In this document: positions 28,448-36,722 of the stretch, piece after piece
Layout: each line of letters opens with the position of its first letter
How positions within the stretch are numbered: the stretch's first letter is position 1
Assembly: GCA_002383285.1 (NCBI GenBank)
Contig: DFXU01000007.1
Location: forward strand, 273 to 64,272
Length of the DNA: 64,000 bases
Reading direction: 5' to 3'
DNA from: Caryophanales bacterium UBA4100
GTDB taxonomy: Bacteria > Bacillota > Bacilli > Paenibacillales > UBA4045
The notes under the pieces: generated by a model
Told to the model about the DNA's origin: nothing
The model's database searches: none
What the model saw: the letters and a program-made list of their open reading frames with translations, nothing else
Made by a program: the position numbers and the translations under genes

Positions 28448-29214
28448 ATGATTGTCTCCTTCTTCATCAGACTATATATGTGTGCTCGCAAACGTATAAA
28501 GTCGCTATGCTGTAGAATATCTTCCCCTCGCGGACGTTGGAATGGGACAATTATCTCTTCAAGTACGCCAGTAGGTTTTTCTGAGAACACGTATATGCGA
28601 TCAGACAAGAATAGGGCTTCTTCAATGCTGTGAGTTACGAATAGCACAGATCTTCTGGAGTCCTCCCAGAGTGCAAGCAACCAACGTTGCATATCCATCC
28701 TTGTAAGTGCGTCTAATGCACCGAAAGGCTCATCCAAACACATCACCTCTTGCGGACTTAGTAGTGCCCTTAGAAAGGCAACACGCTGCTGCATACCTCC
28801 AGATAATACATCTGGGTATGCTGACTCATAGCCCTGAAGTCCGACTCTTGCTAACCATTCCTTAGCTAGCTCGCGCGATTGCTTCTTGCTCGAGACTCCC
28901 GAAACCTCCATCGCAAGGACAGTATTCTCTAATACGGTTCTCCATGGGAATAACGAGTGCTGCTGGGGTACATAACTGATATGTCCTCTCCTGCCTGTTA
29001 TATCCTTACCATCTAATAGAATTTCTCCTAGGTCAGGTTGCAGCAGTCCCCCGATCATATGGAACACAGTGCTCTTTCCACTTCCAGAAGGTCCAATTAT
29101 CGAAACAAACTCTCCCTCGTTGACATAGAGAGAAAGCTCCTTAATCACGAAATTATCCGCTCCTAGGTTACTGAACGATTTACCAATACCTCTTACCTCC
29201 AGCTTAGGCTGCAT
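28444..29214 (-). CDS. thiZ: ABC transporter ATP-binding protein (ThiZ-like)
   Basis: The 256-residue ATPase has Walker A IGPSGSGKSTVFHMIGG near 40, Q-loop PQQHSLFPWRTV, signature LSGGMQQRVAFLRALL, Walker B EVMCLDEPFGALD and the switch His in LFVTHSIEEAL. This is the SsuB/TauB/ThiZ class. I chose the ATG at 29214, after AAGGAGGGAAGCTA, overlapping the permease stop (TAATG). It powers uptake of a thiamine pyrimidine precursor if the operon assignment is right. Confidence 0.88.
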   Translation of the reverse strand: MQPKLEVRGIGKSFSNLGADNFVIKELSLYVNEGEFVSIIGPSGSGKSTVFHMIGGLLQPDLGEILLDGKDITGRRGHISYVPQQHSLFPWRTVLENTVLAMEVSGVSSKKQSRELAKEWLARVGLQGYESAYPDVLSGGMQQRVAFLRALLSPQEVMCLDEPFGALDALTRMDMQRWLLALWEDSRRSVLFVTHSIEEALFLSDRIYVFSEKPTGVLEEIIVPFQRPRGEDILQHSDFIRLRAHIYSLMKKETII

Positions 29215-29996
29215 TAGCTTCCCTCCTTGACAGAGCGAGAATTCCAACGAATAATGAGCTTCTGTAATATCACAATCAAAGCATACATGAGCAAGCTTAG
29301 CGTGACGATTACGAACACTACTGTGAATACTCGGTCATTACGAAAACTCTTATATGAAAGAACCATGTAACGGCCTAATCCACTGCTACCACCAAGCCAT
29401 TCGGCAATTACAGCACCCATCACGCTATAGGTTGCAGAAATCTTCAATCCAGCGAACAGGTAAGGAAGTGAGAATGGGAGCTCTAGCTTCGTGAAGATTT
29501 GACGGCGGCTGGCGCCTATCATACGCATATAGTTAAATAAGCTTCGATCAGTCTCAACAAGACCTGTGGTCATGGATACAACAATGGGGAAAAAACATAC
29601 AAGTACTACTACAATAATCTTTGGGAACATCCCGTAACCGAACCATACTACAAATAGAGGAGCAAGTACGATCATAGGAATGTTCTGCGAGATAATAAGC
29701 AATGGCGAGAAAGCAGATTTAATTGGCTTGGACAAGTGCATAACAACAGCGATCATTACCCCAGCAAGCACACCAGTCGGAAAACCGATTAATATCTTCT
29801 GAAGTGTTGATGTTGTATGCAACCACAAACGAGGCCATGAAATAATACCCTCACGGATAATATCCGTAGGGCTTGGAAGAAACCACTTTTCAATTCCTAG
29901 CCAGTTAACAAGTAACTCCCAACTAGTTAAGATAAGGATAACCGCCACTATGGGCGGCCATCCTTTGTTAACTACATTAATTAATGTTCTACTCAT
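29214..29996 (-). CDS. thiX: ABC transporter permease (ThiX-like)
   Basis: This 260-residue permease of the BPD type has about six transmembrane segments and the EAA-loop MRMIGASRRQIFTKLELPFSLPYLFAGLKISATYSV that contacts the ATPase. It overlaps its upstream neighbour by one base (TAATG). With the lipoprotein and ATPase genes it forms a complete importer under a TPP riboswitch. Confidence 0.88.
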   Translation of the reverse strand: MSRTLINVVNKGWPPIVAVILILTSWELLVNWLGIEKWFLPSPTDIIREGIISWPRLWLHTTSTLQKILIGFPTGVLAGVMIAVVMHLSKPIKSAFSPLLIISQNIPMIVLAPLFVVWFGYGMFPKIIVVVLVCFFPIVVSMTTGLVETDRSLFNYMRMIGASRRQIFTKLELPFSLPYLFAGLKISATYSVMGAVIAEWLGGSSGLGRYMVLSYKSFRNDRVFTVVFVIVTLSLLMYALIVILQKLIIRWNSRSVKEGS

Positions 29997-30289
29997 TATC
30001 GATCATACTTCTCTGTCAGCTTGTCCATCGAGACACCGCTTGGACCATACAGAATCTTGATTTGTGAGATAACACTCGGACAGCCTTCAGCTATCATCAC
30101 TTCATTCATTTCCTTAACAACATTAAGTAGCTGGTCAAGCTCCCCCTCCATCGTCGTTTCTAGTGGTGCCACACGGTACTTTACTCCAGATCGGTCAATA
30201 ACGGCTATTGCCTTATCTACGTAAGGAATAACATCCTCATTGTTCTTAGTTCGCGGGATAATCTGAATACTTACAAGCGCATTTGCCAT
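29996..30289 (-). CDS. Thiamine-binding protein, MTH1187/YkoF-like (DUF77)
   Basis: The 97-residue ferredoxin-like protein includes ALVSIQIIPRTKNNEDVIPYVDKAI and YRVAPLETTMEGELDQLL, the DUF77 pattern of small cytoplasmic proteins that bind thiamine or its pyrimidine. The ATG at 30289 follows AGAGGAGCTTACAC. The longer frame overlaps the upstream gene. It probably acts as an intracellular binding partner in thiamine salvage. Confidence 0.86.
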   Translation of the reverse strand: MANALVSIQIIPRTKNNEDVIPYVDKAIAVIDRSGVKYRVAPLETTMEGELDQLLNVVKEMNEVMIAEGCPSVISQIKILYGPSGVSMDKLTEKYDR

Positions 30290-30317
30290 GTGTAAGCTCC
30301 TCTCTTTAATGGATACA

Positions 30318-31346
30318 TTATTCTGGTAGGTAATCATTCGTGAACGCTTTTGCTGCATCGAATGTTCCTTCTAATAGATTGTACTTCGTCATCCAATCAG
30401 CATAATTGTTCCATACTTCAAGCTTCTGCTCTCCCCAACGAGGGGCATCATCCTGGTATCGTGTGCTTAACCATTGTTGGCTTGCCTTCACTAGCTCTGC
30501 ATTCAAGTCAGGCTCAGCCTTCACGAATAGGTCTGCAGCCTTCACCGGTTCATCCATTGCGAATTGATAGCCCTGTGCTGTTGCTTTCATGAATGCCTTA
30601 ACGGTATCAGGCTCATCAGCAATCATCTTTTCATTCGTAACCAAAACTGGAGTGTAATAATCCAATTCAATTGCATAGTCACGTAAGTAAACCATATCAA
30701 TCTCATCACCACGAAGCTCTGCCTCTACACCTGTCCAAGCATAATATATCCATGCGAAGTCTATGTCTCTCTTAACGGCCGTGAAGAAATCGGCATCACC
30801 GATGCTTACATTCTCAACCTTGGTTGGATCTGCATTCTCATTTAGCATCATGGATTCAAGCATTGCATCCTCTACTGGGGAGCCCCAGCCGCCATATACC
30901 TTACCTTCGAAATCCTTGGGTGATTTAATATTCTTACTAACGGGTGTTGCAAAACCAGAGGTATTATGCTGGATTACCGCAGCTATTGATACAAGCGGTA
31001 CATTCTGAGTACGCGCTAATGTCACCGACTCCTGATAGCTTACACCAAATTGAGCATTACCAGCAGCAACCATCGTATCAGCACCTGATTCACCTGGTTG
31101 TACAATGGTTACATTCAAGCCTGCTTCCTCATAATAACCATTATCTCTTGCAACATAAAGCCCAGTATGATTTGTATTTGGAGTCCAATCAAGAACTACA
31201 GTAATCTCTTGTAATTTCTTGCTATCATCCTTCTTATCCGTTCCGGCTTCCTTCTCATTCGTATTCCCACAACCAATAACCGTTACTTGAACAACTACAA
31301 GCATCATCAATAATACTAATTTTGTTGCCTTGTTAATCTTAAACAT
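30318..31346 (-). CDS. thiY: Thiamine-precursor ABC transporter substrate-binding lipoprotein (NMT1/THI5-like, ThiY)
   Basis: The 342-residue lipoprotein has an N-terminal signal ending in the lipobox VIGC (Cys about residue 26), then a charged linker. The mature NMT1/THI5 domain contains VVLDWTPNTNHTGLYVARDNGYYEEAGL and a PGESGADTMVAAGNAQFGVS motif. These proteins bind hydroxymethylpyrimidine or formylaminopyrimidine. I chose the ATG at 31346 because an earlier ATG touches the ribosome site GGAGAG. It is the first gene after the TPP riboswitch. Confidence 0.93.
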   Translation of the reverse strand: MFKINKATKLVLLMMLVVVQVTVIGCGNTNEKEAGTDKKDDSKKLQEITVVLDWTPNTNHTGLYVARDNGYYEEAGLNVTIVQPGESGADTMVAAGNAQFGVSYQESVTLARTQNVPLVSIAAVIQHNTSGFATPVSKNIKSPKDFEGKVYGGWGSPVEDAMLESMMLNENADPTKVENVSIGDADFFTAVKRDIDFAWIYYAWTGVEAELRGDEIDMVYLRDYAIELDYYTPVLVTNEKMIADEPDTVKAFMKATAQGYQFAMDEPVKAADLFVKAEPDLNAELVKASQQWLSTRYQDDAPRWGEQKLEVWNNYADWMTKYNLLEGTFDAAKAFTNDYLPE

Positions 31347-31424
31347 GTGCATCTCTCCATTCTCTCTATTTGTCCCTTAACCTTTTACCATAATCTGCTC
31401 TCTCTCATAGGCGTCATTAAACAT

Positions 31425-31455
31425 AGAAAAGACGCCCCTCAAGAGGAAAGCGCCA
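31425..31455 (-). terminator. Terminator in the TPP riboswitch expression platform
   Basis: On the minus strand GGCG-CTTT-CCTC, loop TTGA, GGGG-CGTC is followed by TTTTCT. This hairpin lies between the aptamer and thiY, which suits premature termination when TPP is bound. Confidence 0.75.
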
Positions 31456-31480
31456 TAAGTCACATAGATCGATTCAGTCC

Positions 31481-31569
31481 GATTCCTACGCTGGCATTAT
31501 CCAGATCAGGTTGCGGGTCAGTATCTTGAGGGATACTCTCTCAGCCGGCCAATTCCAGCTCCCCGTGGA
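31481..31569 (-). promoter_or_regulatory. TPP (THI-box) riboswitch
   Basis: The minus strand shows the conserved aptamer: GGGGAGC, GGCTGAGAGAG, GACCC, AACCTGATCTGGATAATG and CCAGCGTAGGAA, in correct order. It controls the thiY-DUF77-thiX-thiZ-tatD operon by transcription termination, given the downstream hairpin. The class identity is certain from these motifs. Confidence 0.98.
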
Positions 31570-31595
31570 AAACTATTAGGTTAGTTACATGAATC

Positions 31596-31623
31596 AGTAT
31601 AGCATAATGGTTGCGATTGTCTA
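31596..31623 (-). promoter_or_regulatory. Promoter of the thiamine transport operon
   Basis: -35 TAGACA (31623-31618), 16-base spacer, -10 TATACT (31601-31596) on the minus strand, 25-30 bases upstream of the TPP aptamer. Confidence 0.65.
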
Positions 31624-32517
31624 TTGTTTCTTGTATGGCACTCTAGCGACGGGTACGTGCTGTGAGGCAGGACCAAGGTGCACATCCTGGTCGTCAAAGA
31701 AAATATGAGCCCCAAACGCTTGCAGAACCTCTGCTTTAGATACCCCACCGAGGAAGAAGGCTTCATCAATTCGCACATGCCATTCCCTGAGTGTGCGAAT
31801 GACTCGTTCATGAGCAGGGCTATTCCGTGCAGTTACAAGAGCAGTGCGTATTGGAGATTTCCCCGCTTCAATGTGGTGCTGTAGGTAAGAGATCGTTTTT
31901 AATAACTTGGCAAAAGGACCCTCTGGCAGCATCTTTCGAGCGTTATCCTTCTCATGCTTCAAGAATGCATCTAGTCCTTCATTCTTATATATAAGTTCAG
32001 ACTCATCGGAGAATAGCACCGCATCTCCATCAAAGGCAACCCTGATTTGATCAATGTCAGATTCATATAACTCGGGATGTGTGTAGATGAATCCAGCAGC
32101 TACATTAGCATCAATCGCAGCTTGAACATCCTCTTCTGAAGCCGACAAGAATAAATCAATATCAAAGGCCTTTAGGTAAGGTGCTAATGATGCACCGCCA
32201 GTTAATGCGGCACGGGTAATATCTAAGCCATAGTGCGCGATGGAATTAAATATTCTCATACTCGTATCCGCTGTATTCCGAGACATGATAATAACCTCTG
32301 TCTTACGATCATCCGGGAACAATTCATTCAAGCGAAGTAATGCACGAACTAAAGGAAACCCACTGCCTGGCTTTAATACATCATCCTCGTGCTCGTGCTG
32401 ATAGGCAATGTATGGTTCTAAACCTTCATTCATAAAGATGTTATCCTCAAGAGATAGATCGAATAACGCACGAGAAGATATCCCAATAACCAGAAACTTA
32501 GTTAAATCATATGCCAT
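31621..32517 (-). CDS. 5'-nucleotidase, cytosolic-I (NT5C1) family
   Basis: The 298-residue protein contains the family motifs VIGISSRALFDLSLEDNIF, VIIMSRNTADTSMRIFNSI, LTGGASLAPYL, RVAFDGDAVLFSDESE and IFFDDQDVHL. The DGDAVLFSD segment carries the catalytic Asp of this HAD-like fold. It dephosphorylates nucleoside monophosphates. It leads a series of nucleotide-related hydrolases that extends to 34.5 kb. Confidence 0.88.
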   Translation of the reverse strand: MAYDLTKFLVIGISSRALFDLSLEDNIFMNEGLEPYIAYQHEHEDDVLKPGSGFPLVRALLRLNELFPDDRKTEVIIMSRNTADTSMRIFNSIAHYGLDITRAALTGGASLAPYLKAFDIDLFLSASEEDVQAAIDANVAAGFIYTHPELYESDIDQIRVAFDGDAVLFSDESELIYKNEGLDAFLKHEKDNARKMLPEGPFAKLLKTISYLQHHIEAGKSPIRTALVTARNSPAHERVIRTLREWHVRIDEAFFLGGVSKAEVLQAFGAHIFFDDQDVHLGPASQHVPVARVPYKKQ

Positions 32518-32541
32518 GAATGAAATGCCCCCTGCCCCGAT

Positions 32542-33228
32542 TTAAACAATCGAACGTAACTGCGAGAGCTCACGAATGTGATATAGCGGCGTATATTCCT
32601 CATCAATCACCGTGCCCAGTGGATTATAGAAACAAAAGTCAATTCCGGCATTCTTGGCACCATGATAATCATCATTCAAGGAGTCCCCTACGAACAGCAC
32701 TTGCTCTCTAGACACCTTCAGATCCTCCAACGCCAGCTCGAAGATTAATGAATCTGGTTTATTCACACCAACCTCATCGGATATCATCAGGGAATGGAAG
32801 AATCCATCAATTCCACAGGCTTGTAATCTCTTGCGCTGTGAATCACCATATCCGTTCGTAATCATACCTATTCGATATAAGCTACTTACATAGGTTAGAA
32901 TTTCGTGAGCGCCAGGTTCGAAATGACAGATGCTACAGAACAAATCCCAATATGCTTGTGCAAGCACATCCGCAAGCTTGCTATCGCCTAAGTAAGCATG
33001 AAGCGCATCTCGGAATGTGAATAAAGTTAGTTCCGACCTAGTTAGCGTATGTCGTCTTTCCCAATATGACCAATTAATGGGGTCATAAACCTTGCTGAAA
33101 TCATTCCAGGAAATCTCTTGCTCGTCAATGATCTGATGTGTAAGTAACGTTTGCCTTAAAGCGTCCTGCTCACAACGATTATAATTGATTAATGTATTGT
33201 CAAAGTCGAATATGATCGCCTTGTAGAT
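32542..33228 (-). CDS. HAD-family nucleotidase (YjjG-like) with no canonical start codon
   Basis: The full open frame encodes KAIIFDFDNTLINYNRCEQD (HAD motif I, DFDNT) through ITNGYGDSQRKRL (motif II), a motif III Lys in GVNKPDSLIFELAL and FVGDSLNDDYHGAKNAG (motif IV). This is the YjjG pyrimidine 5'-nucleotidase pattern, about 228 residues. Upstream of DFDNT the frame reads TGA-AGG-AGT-ATC-TAC-AAG-GCG-ATC, with no ATG, GTG or TTG. The first usable one (GTG at 32967) would remove motif I. I place the start at the ATC at 33228 as a working choice. Alternatives are a sequencing error or a start-codon mutation. Catalytic motifs are intact. Confidence 0.75.
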   Translation of the reverse strand: MYKAIIFDFDNTLINYNRCEQDALRQTLLTHQIIDEQEISWNDFSKVYDPINWSYWERRHTLTRSELTLFTFRDALHAYLGDSKLADVLAQAYWDLFCSICHFEPGAHEILTYVSSLYRIGMITNGYGDSQRKRLQACGIDGFFHSLMISDEVGVNKPDSLIFELALEDLKVSREQVLFVGDSLNDDYHGAKNAGIDFCFYNPLGTVIDEEYTPLYHIRELSQLRSIV

Positions 33229-33271
33229 ACTCCTTCACTCCTATCTTGATGGTAGTCTGTGATGTGATATA

Positions 33272-33871
33272 TTAAGGCGCTAAGTATCCCTTGGCTACAG
33301 ACGATCGAATCAGCTCCTCAGCAAATTCCCATAAGATCTCTGACCCTTCAGCGATATGTGCATTCGCCTCCATCACTTGACTACTCGTAATACCATGCTT
33401 CTTCCATGCTGCTCCTTCTGTATAGTAATTATGCAGCAAAGGCTGCAACCGATCTAGGGAAGTTGCGAACAGAGCCTCCGATGTTTCCTTTTCTTCAAAC
33501 TCATCCCATAATTGACGAATTTCCTCGTGTTGATCTTCTGGTAGCAGATCGAAAATACGGTTGGCAGCTGCCTGTTCACGTACCGATTTATCCTCTCGTC
33601 CGACCGAATCATATAACATCGTATCTCCTGCATCAATCTCTACAATATCGTGGATCAATACCATTCGTATGACTCGCATAACATTCAAGTCCGGCTCATT
33701 CGCATGCTCACACAGCATCATCGCGAACATCGCTAAGTGCCAAGAATGCTCTGCCGTATTCTCTAATCGTGATTTGTTTGTAACCATCGTCCGACGAAGA
33801 ATCAGCTTCAACTTATCAATCTCCATAAGGAAGTTAATTTGTTGCTTTAATCGTTCTACATATTCTGTCAT
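33272..33871 (-). CDS. HD-domain 5'-deoxynucleotidase (YfbR/HDDC2-like)
   Basis: The 199-residue protein has the HD phosphohydrolase ligands: RLENTAEHSWHLAMFA, MVLIHDIVEIDAGD (HD pair) and a later Asp in ATSLDRLQPLLHNY. This is the YfbR/HDDC2 pattern of dNMP hydrolases that use divalent metal. I chose the ATG at 33871, 10 bases after GAGGAG and 4 bases from the stop of the upstream HAD gene. Confidence 0.87.
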   Translation of the reverse strand: MTEYVERLKQQINFLMEIDKLKLILRRTMVTNKSRLENTAEHSWHLAMFAMMLCEHANEPDLNVMRVIRMVLIHDIVEIDAGDTMLYDSVGREDKSVREQAAANRIFDLLPEDQHEEIRQLWDEFEEKETSEALFATSLDRLQPLLHNYYTEGAAWKKHGITSSQVMEANAHIAEGSEILWEFAEELIRSSVAKGYLAP

Positions 33872-33875
33872 AAGG

Positions 33876-34553
33876 TCACTTCTCCTCACATGGATGGGTA
33901 ATGTTAACGATAATGTCCTCTAACCCAATATCCTCCATAGACGCTAATCGTAAATCATGGGTCAAGAACTCGAGCTGACTTGTCACCGGATTCGGAACGA
34001 TGACACAATAGATATCCGCAGCTTTAGCTGCGAGAAGACCATTCAACGAATCCTCAAAGACGATAGCCTCTGAGTTCTTCACACCAAGATGCTCAAGCGC
34101 TTGGAGATAAAGCTCGGGATTTGGCTTCACTTGTGCTACGTCATCTTTCGTTCTTATCACGTGAAAGTAAGAGTATATCTCATACTTCTTCAGATATGAT
34201 TCAACCCAACTCCGACTCGAGCTTGAAGCAAGTCCAATTCGTAAACCAAACCTCTGTGCTGTCTGCAAATAATTGATTACACCAGGCCGAACTTGCATGG
34301 ATTGAACAAGAATATGATACTTTTTTTCTGCTTGCTGTTTAAAGAATACTCGATCAACCTTCTTACCAATTTGTCGCTCCAGGTAATCTAGGGGATGAAA
34401 GTAACCGGAGTTTGTCGTTCCAATGCCTTTCGCCCACTCTTCTAGCGGCAATTGTGCACCTAGCTCCTCGAACGTCTGTCGATAAGAATGATAACCAGGT
34501 GTCTCTGTATCTAAGATAAGTCCATCGAAATCGAATATGACTGCTTTAATCAT
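33876..34553 (-). CDS. HAD-family hydrolase, beta-phosphoglucomutase-like subclass
   Basis: The 225-residue HAD enzyme has motif I DFDGLILDTETPGYHSY, motif II LASSSSRSWVESYL, a motif III Lys in VAQVKPNPELYLQAL and motif IV IVFEDSLNGLLAAKAA, with an alpha-helical cap. Substrate not determinable. The ATG at 34553 follows AAGGGG. A GTG at 34562 overlapping the previous stop is less likely. Confidence 0.87.
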   Translation of the reverse strand: MIKAVIFDFDGLILDTETPGYHSYRQTFEELGAQLPLEEWAKGIGTTNSGYFHPLDYLERQIGKKVDRVFFKQQAEKKYHILVQSMQVRPGVINYLQTAQRFGLRIGLASSSSRSWVESYLKKYEIYSYFHVIRTKDDVAQVKPNPELYLQALEHLGVKNSEAIVFEDSLNGLLAAKAADIYCVIVPNPVTSQLEFLTHDLRLASMEDIGLEDIIVNITHPCEEK

Positions 34554-34558
34554 AGCAT

Positions 34559-35260
34559 TCACCCCTTGATCTTGGCTACATACATACCCCGACCACTAAT
34601 ACCTATTGGATCATACTCGGCGGAAAACCCTGACATCTTGAATGCCTGTAGCATATTATTGTTACTGAATAAACCAAGCTCATGCTTCTCCTTATAATGT
34701 GTAATACCTTGACGAGAATTAACTAGATAATGAAAATGGAGTATCGACAGGAGTCCTTCTCTAGTCGAATGTGACATTCTACAAATTTTGTGTGTTTCAT
34801 CCTCTACCGTAAGCATATCATATCGATTGGATTCATAAGTATCTGGTGCGAACCAAGGCTCCACAATTAAGTAACCAGAAGGTTTTGTATGATTATGTAG
34901 TTGCCCGAGTGTATCGACAAGAGCGTCGAACGACTTTGCATACGCAATTGAGCTGAATAAACATAAAACCACATCGTACTGCTGGGGCAGCTGGAACTTC
35001 ATCATATCCTTACAATAGAATTGTCCGTCAGGATTTCTATTTGCAGCGATCTCAACAAATACAGGGTTACTATCTATTCCATCTACCTGATAATGCTCAC
35101 TTAGGAATTGAGCATGCTTGCCAGTTCCACAGGCAATATCTAGAATTCGTACCGCTTCCGGATATACGTTATGCAGATAATCCTGAATTTCCTTAGCTTC
35201 CTTCTGATAATCCTTAAAGCTATAGATTAAATCGTAATAGGCTGCAGTTTGTTCGAACAT
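34559..35260 (-). CDS. Class I SAM-dependent methyltransferase
   Basis: The 233-residue protein has the SAM-binding motif VRILDIACGTGKHAQFL near 38-54, DGIDSNPVFVEIA after it, and QYDVVLCLFSSIAY. The substrate is unknown. The ATG follows AAAGGGG. The next gene's frame overlaps its stop, so the cluster down to 33.3 kb is likely cotranscribed. Confidence 0.85.
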   Translation of the reverse strand: MFEQTAAYYDLIYSFKDYQKEAKEIQDYLHNVYPEAVRILDIACGTGKHAQFLSEHYQVDGIDSNPVFVEIAANRNPDGQFYCKDMMKFQLPQQYDVVLCLFSSIAYAKSFDALVDTLGQLHNHTKPSGYLIVEPWFAPDTYESNRYDMLTVEDETHKICRMSHSTREGLLSILHFHYLVNSRQGITHYKEKHELGLFSNNNMLQAFKMSGFSAEYDPIGISGRGMYVAKIKG

Positions 35261-35371
35261 GGATAGTACCCCTTTCCTTACTCGAAATATTCTTTGATGT
35301 ATAAAGGGAATAAACTTATACTCAACTTACCATTTATTTGAAAGCCATTCAAACGAAAATTAAATGAATTA

Positions 35372-35420
35372 CAAATACAAAAACCTAGTGGAGAACTTCT
35401 TCACTAGGTTTTTGTATTTG
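35372..35420. terminator. Intrinsic terminator with perfect 19-bp stem
   Basis: caaatacaaaaacctagtg (35372-35390) pairs perfectly with 35402-35420, with an 11-base loop and A/T-rich flanks including TTTTTG. It terminates the THUMP methyltransferase gene on the minus strand and is symmetric enough to work both ways. Confidence 0.88.
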
Positions 35421-35441
35421 ATCTAAATGATACTATTCGGC

Positions 35442-36575
35442 TTACCTCGGTGGTAATGGACCAAAATATTGATAAAATGTACATTCAATTTGTCCGTTGA
35501 AAAGCTTGCGTTTCTTGTCAGCACGACGCTCGAATAAGGTTTCAAAGTTCTTGTTCGGGCTGATAATGAAGTGAGACCAATTCCTCAGCCGCTTAGCTAC
35601 CTTGCCTAGCTGTCGGCTTACACGCTCTACCTCTTCATAGCTACCGATTCGTTCACCATATGGAGGATTGGAAATTATACAGCCATATTCTCCCTCTGGG
35701 CTAATGTCCGCGACTGGTGCCAATTCTAGCTTTATATCCTTACTAAATCCAGCATTTTTCACCGCTGATAGAGCAATATCAATTGCTTCCTGATCGATAT
35801 CTGATCCGATGATATTAAGTGGCACATCGTCTTTGATAAGATCATAAGCTTCTTCCCGAGTTTGCGTCCACAGCTCTGGAGGCAGGTTCGTCCAGTCTTC
35901 AGCATTAAAGCTACGCTTGAGTCCTGGAGCAATGTTCCAGCCGATCATCGCAGCTTCAATTGGAATAGTACCTGAACCACAGAATGGATCGTATAACGGA
36001 CGCTCTGGTCGCCATCGACTTAGTAGAATCATGGCCGCAGCTAAGGATTCTCGAAGCGGAGCTTCAGTAGCTACCTTACGGTATCCACGCTTATGTAATC
36101 CAGCTCCTGTTGTATCGATCGTTAACGTGGCAATATCATTCAGCAGAGTAACCTCTACCACATAACGTGGTCCAGATTCAGGAAACCATTCAGTGTTGTA
36201 TCTTTGCTTCAGCTTCTCAACAATCGCTTTCTTAACAATTCCTTGGCAAGCAGGAACACTCGTTAACTGTGATTTGTGAGATCTACCATCAACCGGAAAC
36301 TCACCAAGCTGAGGTATCCAATGTGTCCAAGGAAGCGCCTTAGTACCTTCGAAGAGATCATCGAACGTACGAGCCTCAAATTCACCAAGCTTCACTAGAA
36401 TCCTTCCTGCGGTTCGCAGCCACATGTTGGTTCTACATATATCCTTCTCATCTCCGTAGAAGGTTACACGTCCATTCTCCACAACCTGATCTATATAGCC
36501 CAGGTTTTTTAGTTCACGTGCTAACACGGCCTCAAGCCCCATAGGGGTTGTTGCAATTAATTGATATTTGGACAA
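35442..36575 (-). CDS. THUMP-domain class I RNA methyltransferase (YpsC/RlmL-like)
   Basis: The protein begins SKYQLIATTPMGLEAVLAREL, continues with a THUMP domain (about 50-160), and has a methyltransferase domain with PLYDPFCGSGTIPIEAAMIG and the catalytic CIISNPPYGERIG. This pattern belongs to 23S rRNA m2G methyltransferases of the YpsC class. I chose the TTG at 36575 because the family N-terminus begins here and GAGAG precedes it. A GTG at 36599 lacks a ribosome site. Confidence 0.88.
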   Translation of the reverse strand: MSKYQLIATTPMGLEAVLARELKNLGYIDQVVENGRVTFYGDEKDICRTNMWLRTAGRILVKLGEFEARTFDDLFEGTKALPWTHWIPQLGEFPVDGRSHKSQLTSVPACQGIVKKAIVEKLKQRYNTEWFPESGPRYVVEVTLLNDIATLTIDTTGAGLHKRGYRKVATEAPLRESLAAAMILLSRWRPERPLYDPFCGSGTIPIEAAMIGWNIAPGLKRSFNAEDWTNLPPELWTQTREEAYDLIKDDVPLNIIGSDIDQEAIDIALSAVKNAGFSKDIKLELAPVADISPEGEYGCIISNPPYGERIGSYEEVERVSRQLGKVAKRLRNWSHFIISPNKNFETLFERRADKKRKLFNGQIECTFYQYFGPLPPR

Positions 36576-36625
36576 GTTTAGGACCACTCTCTCATTCACG
36601 TATTATGTTGTCAAACAATAACATC

Positions 36626-36654
36626 AGTATAGGTGATTTCCGGTGTCTTCACAA
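36626..36654 (-). promoter_or_regulatory. Promoter of the THUMP methyltransferase gene
   Basis: -35 TTGTGA (36654-36649), 17-base spacer and -10 TATACT (36631-36626) on the minus strand, about 50 bases upstream of the chosen start. Confidence 0.65.
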
Positions 36655-36722
36655 ACTTTTGCGACCCATAGTTCAATATACTGCTGATATCGCTGCAATA
36701 GTCCGCTCTGTCCATTCATAAT

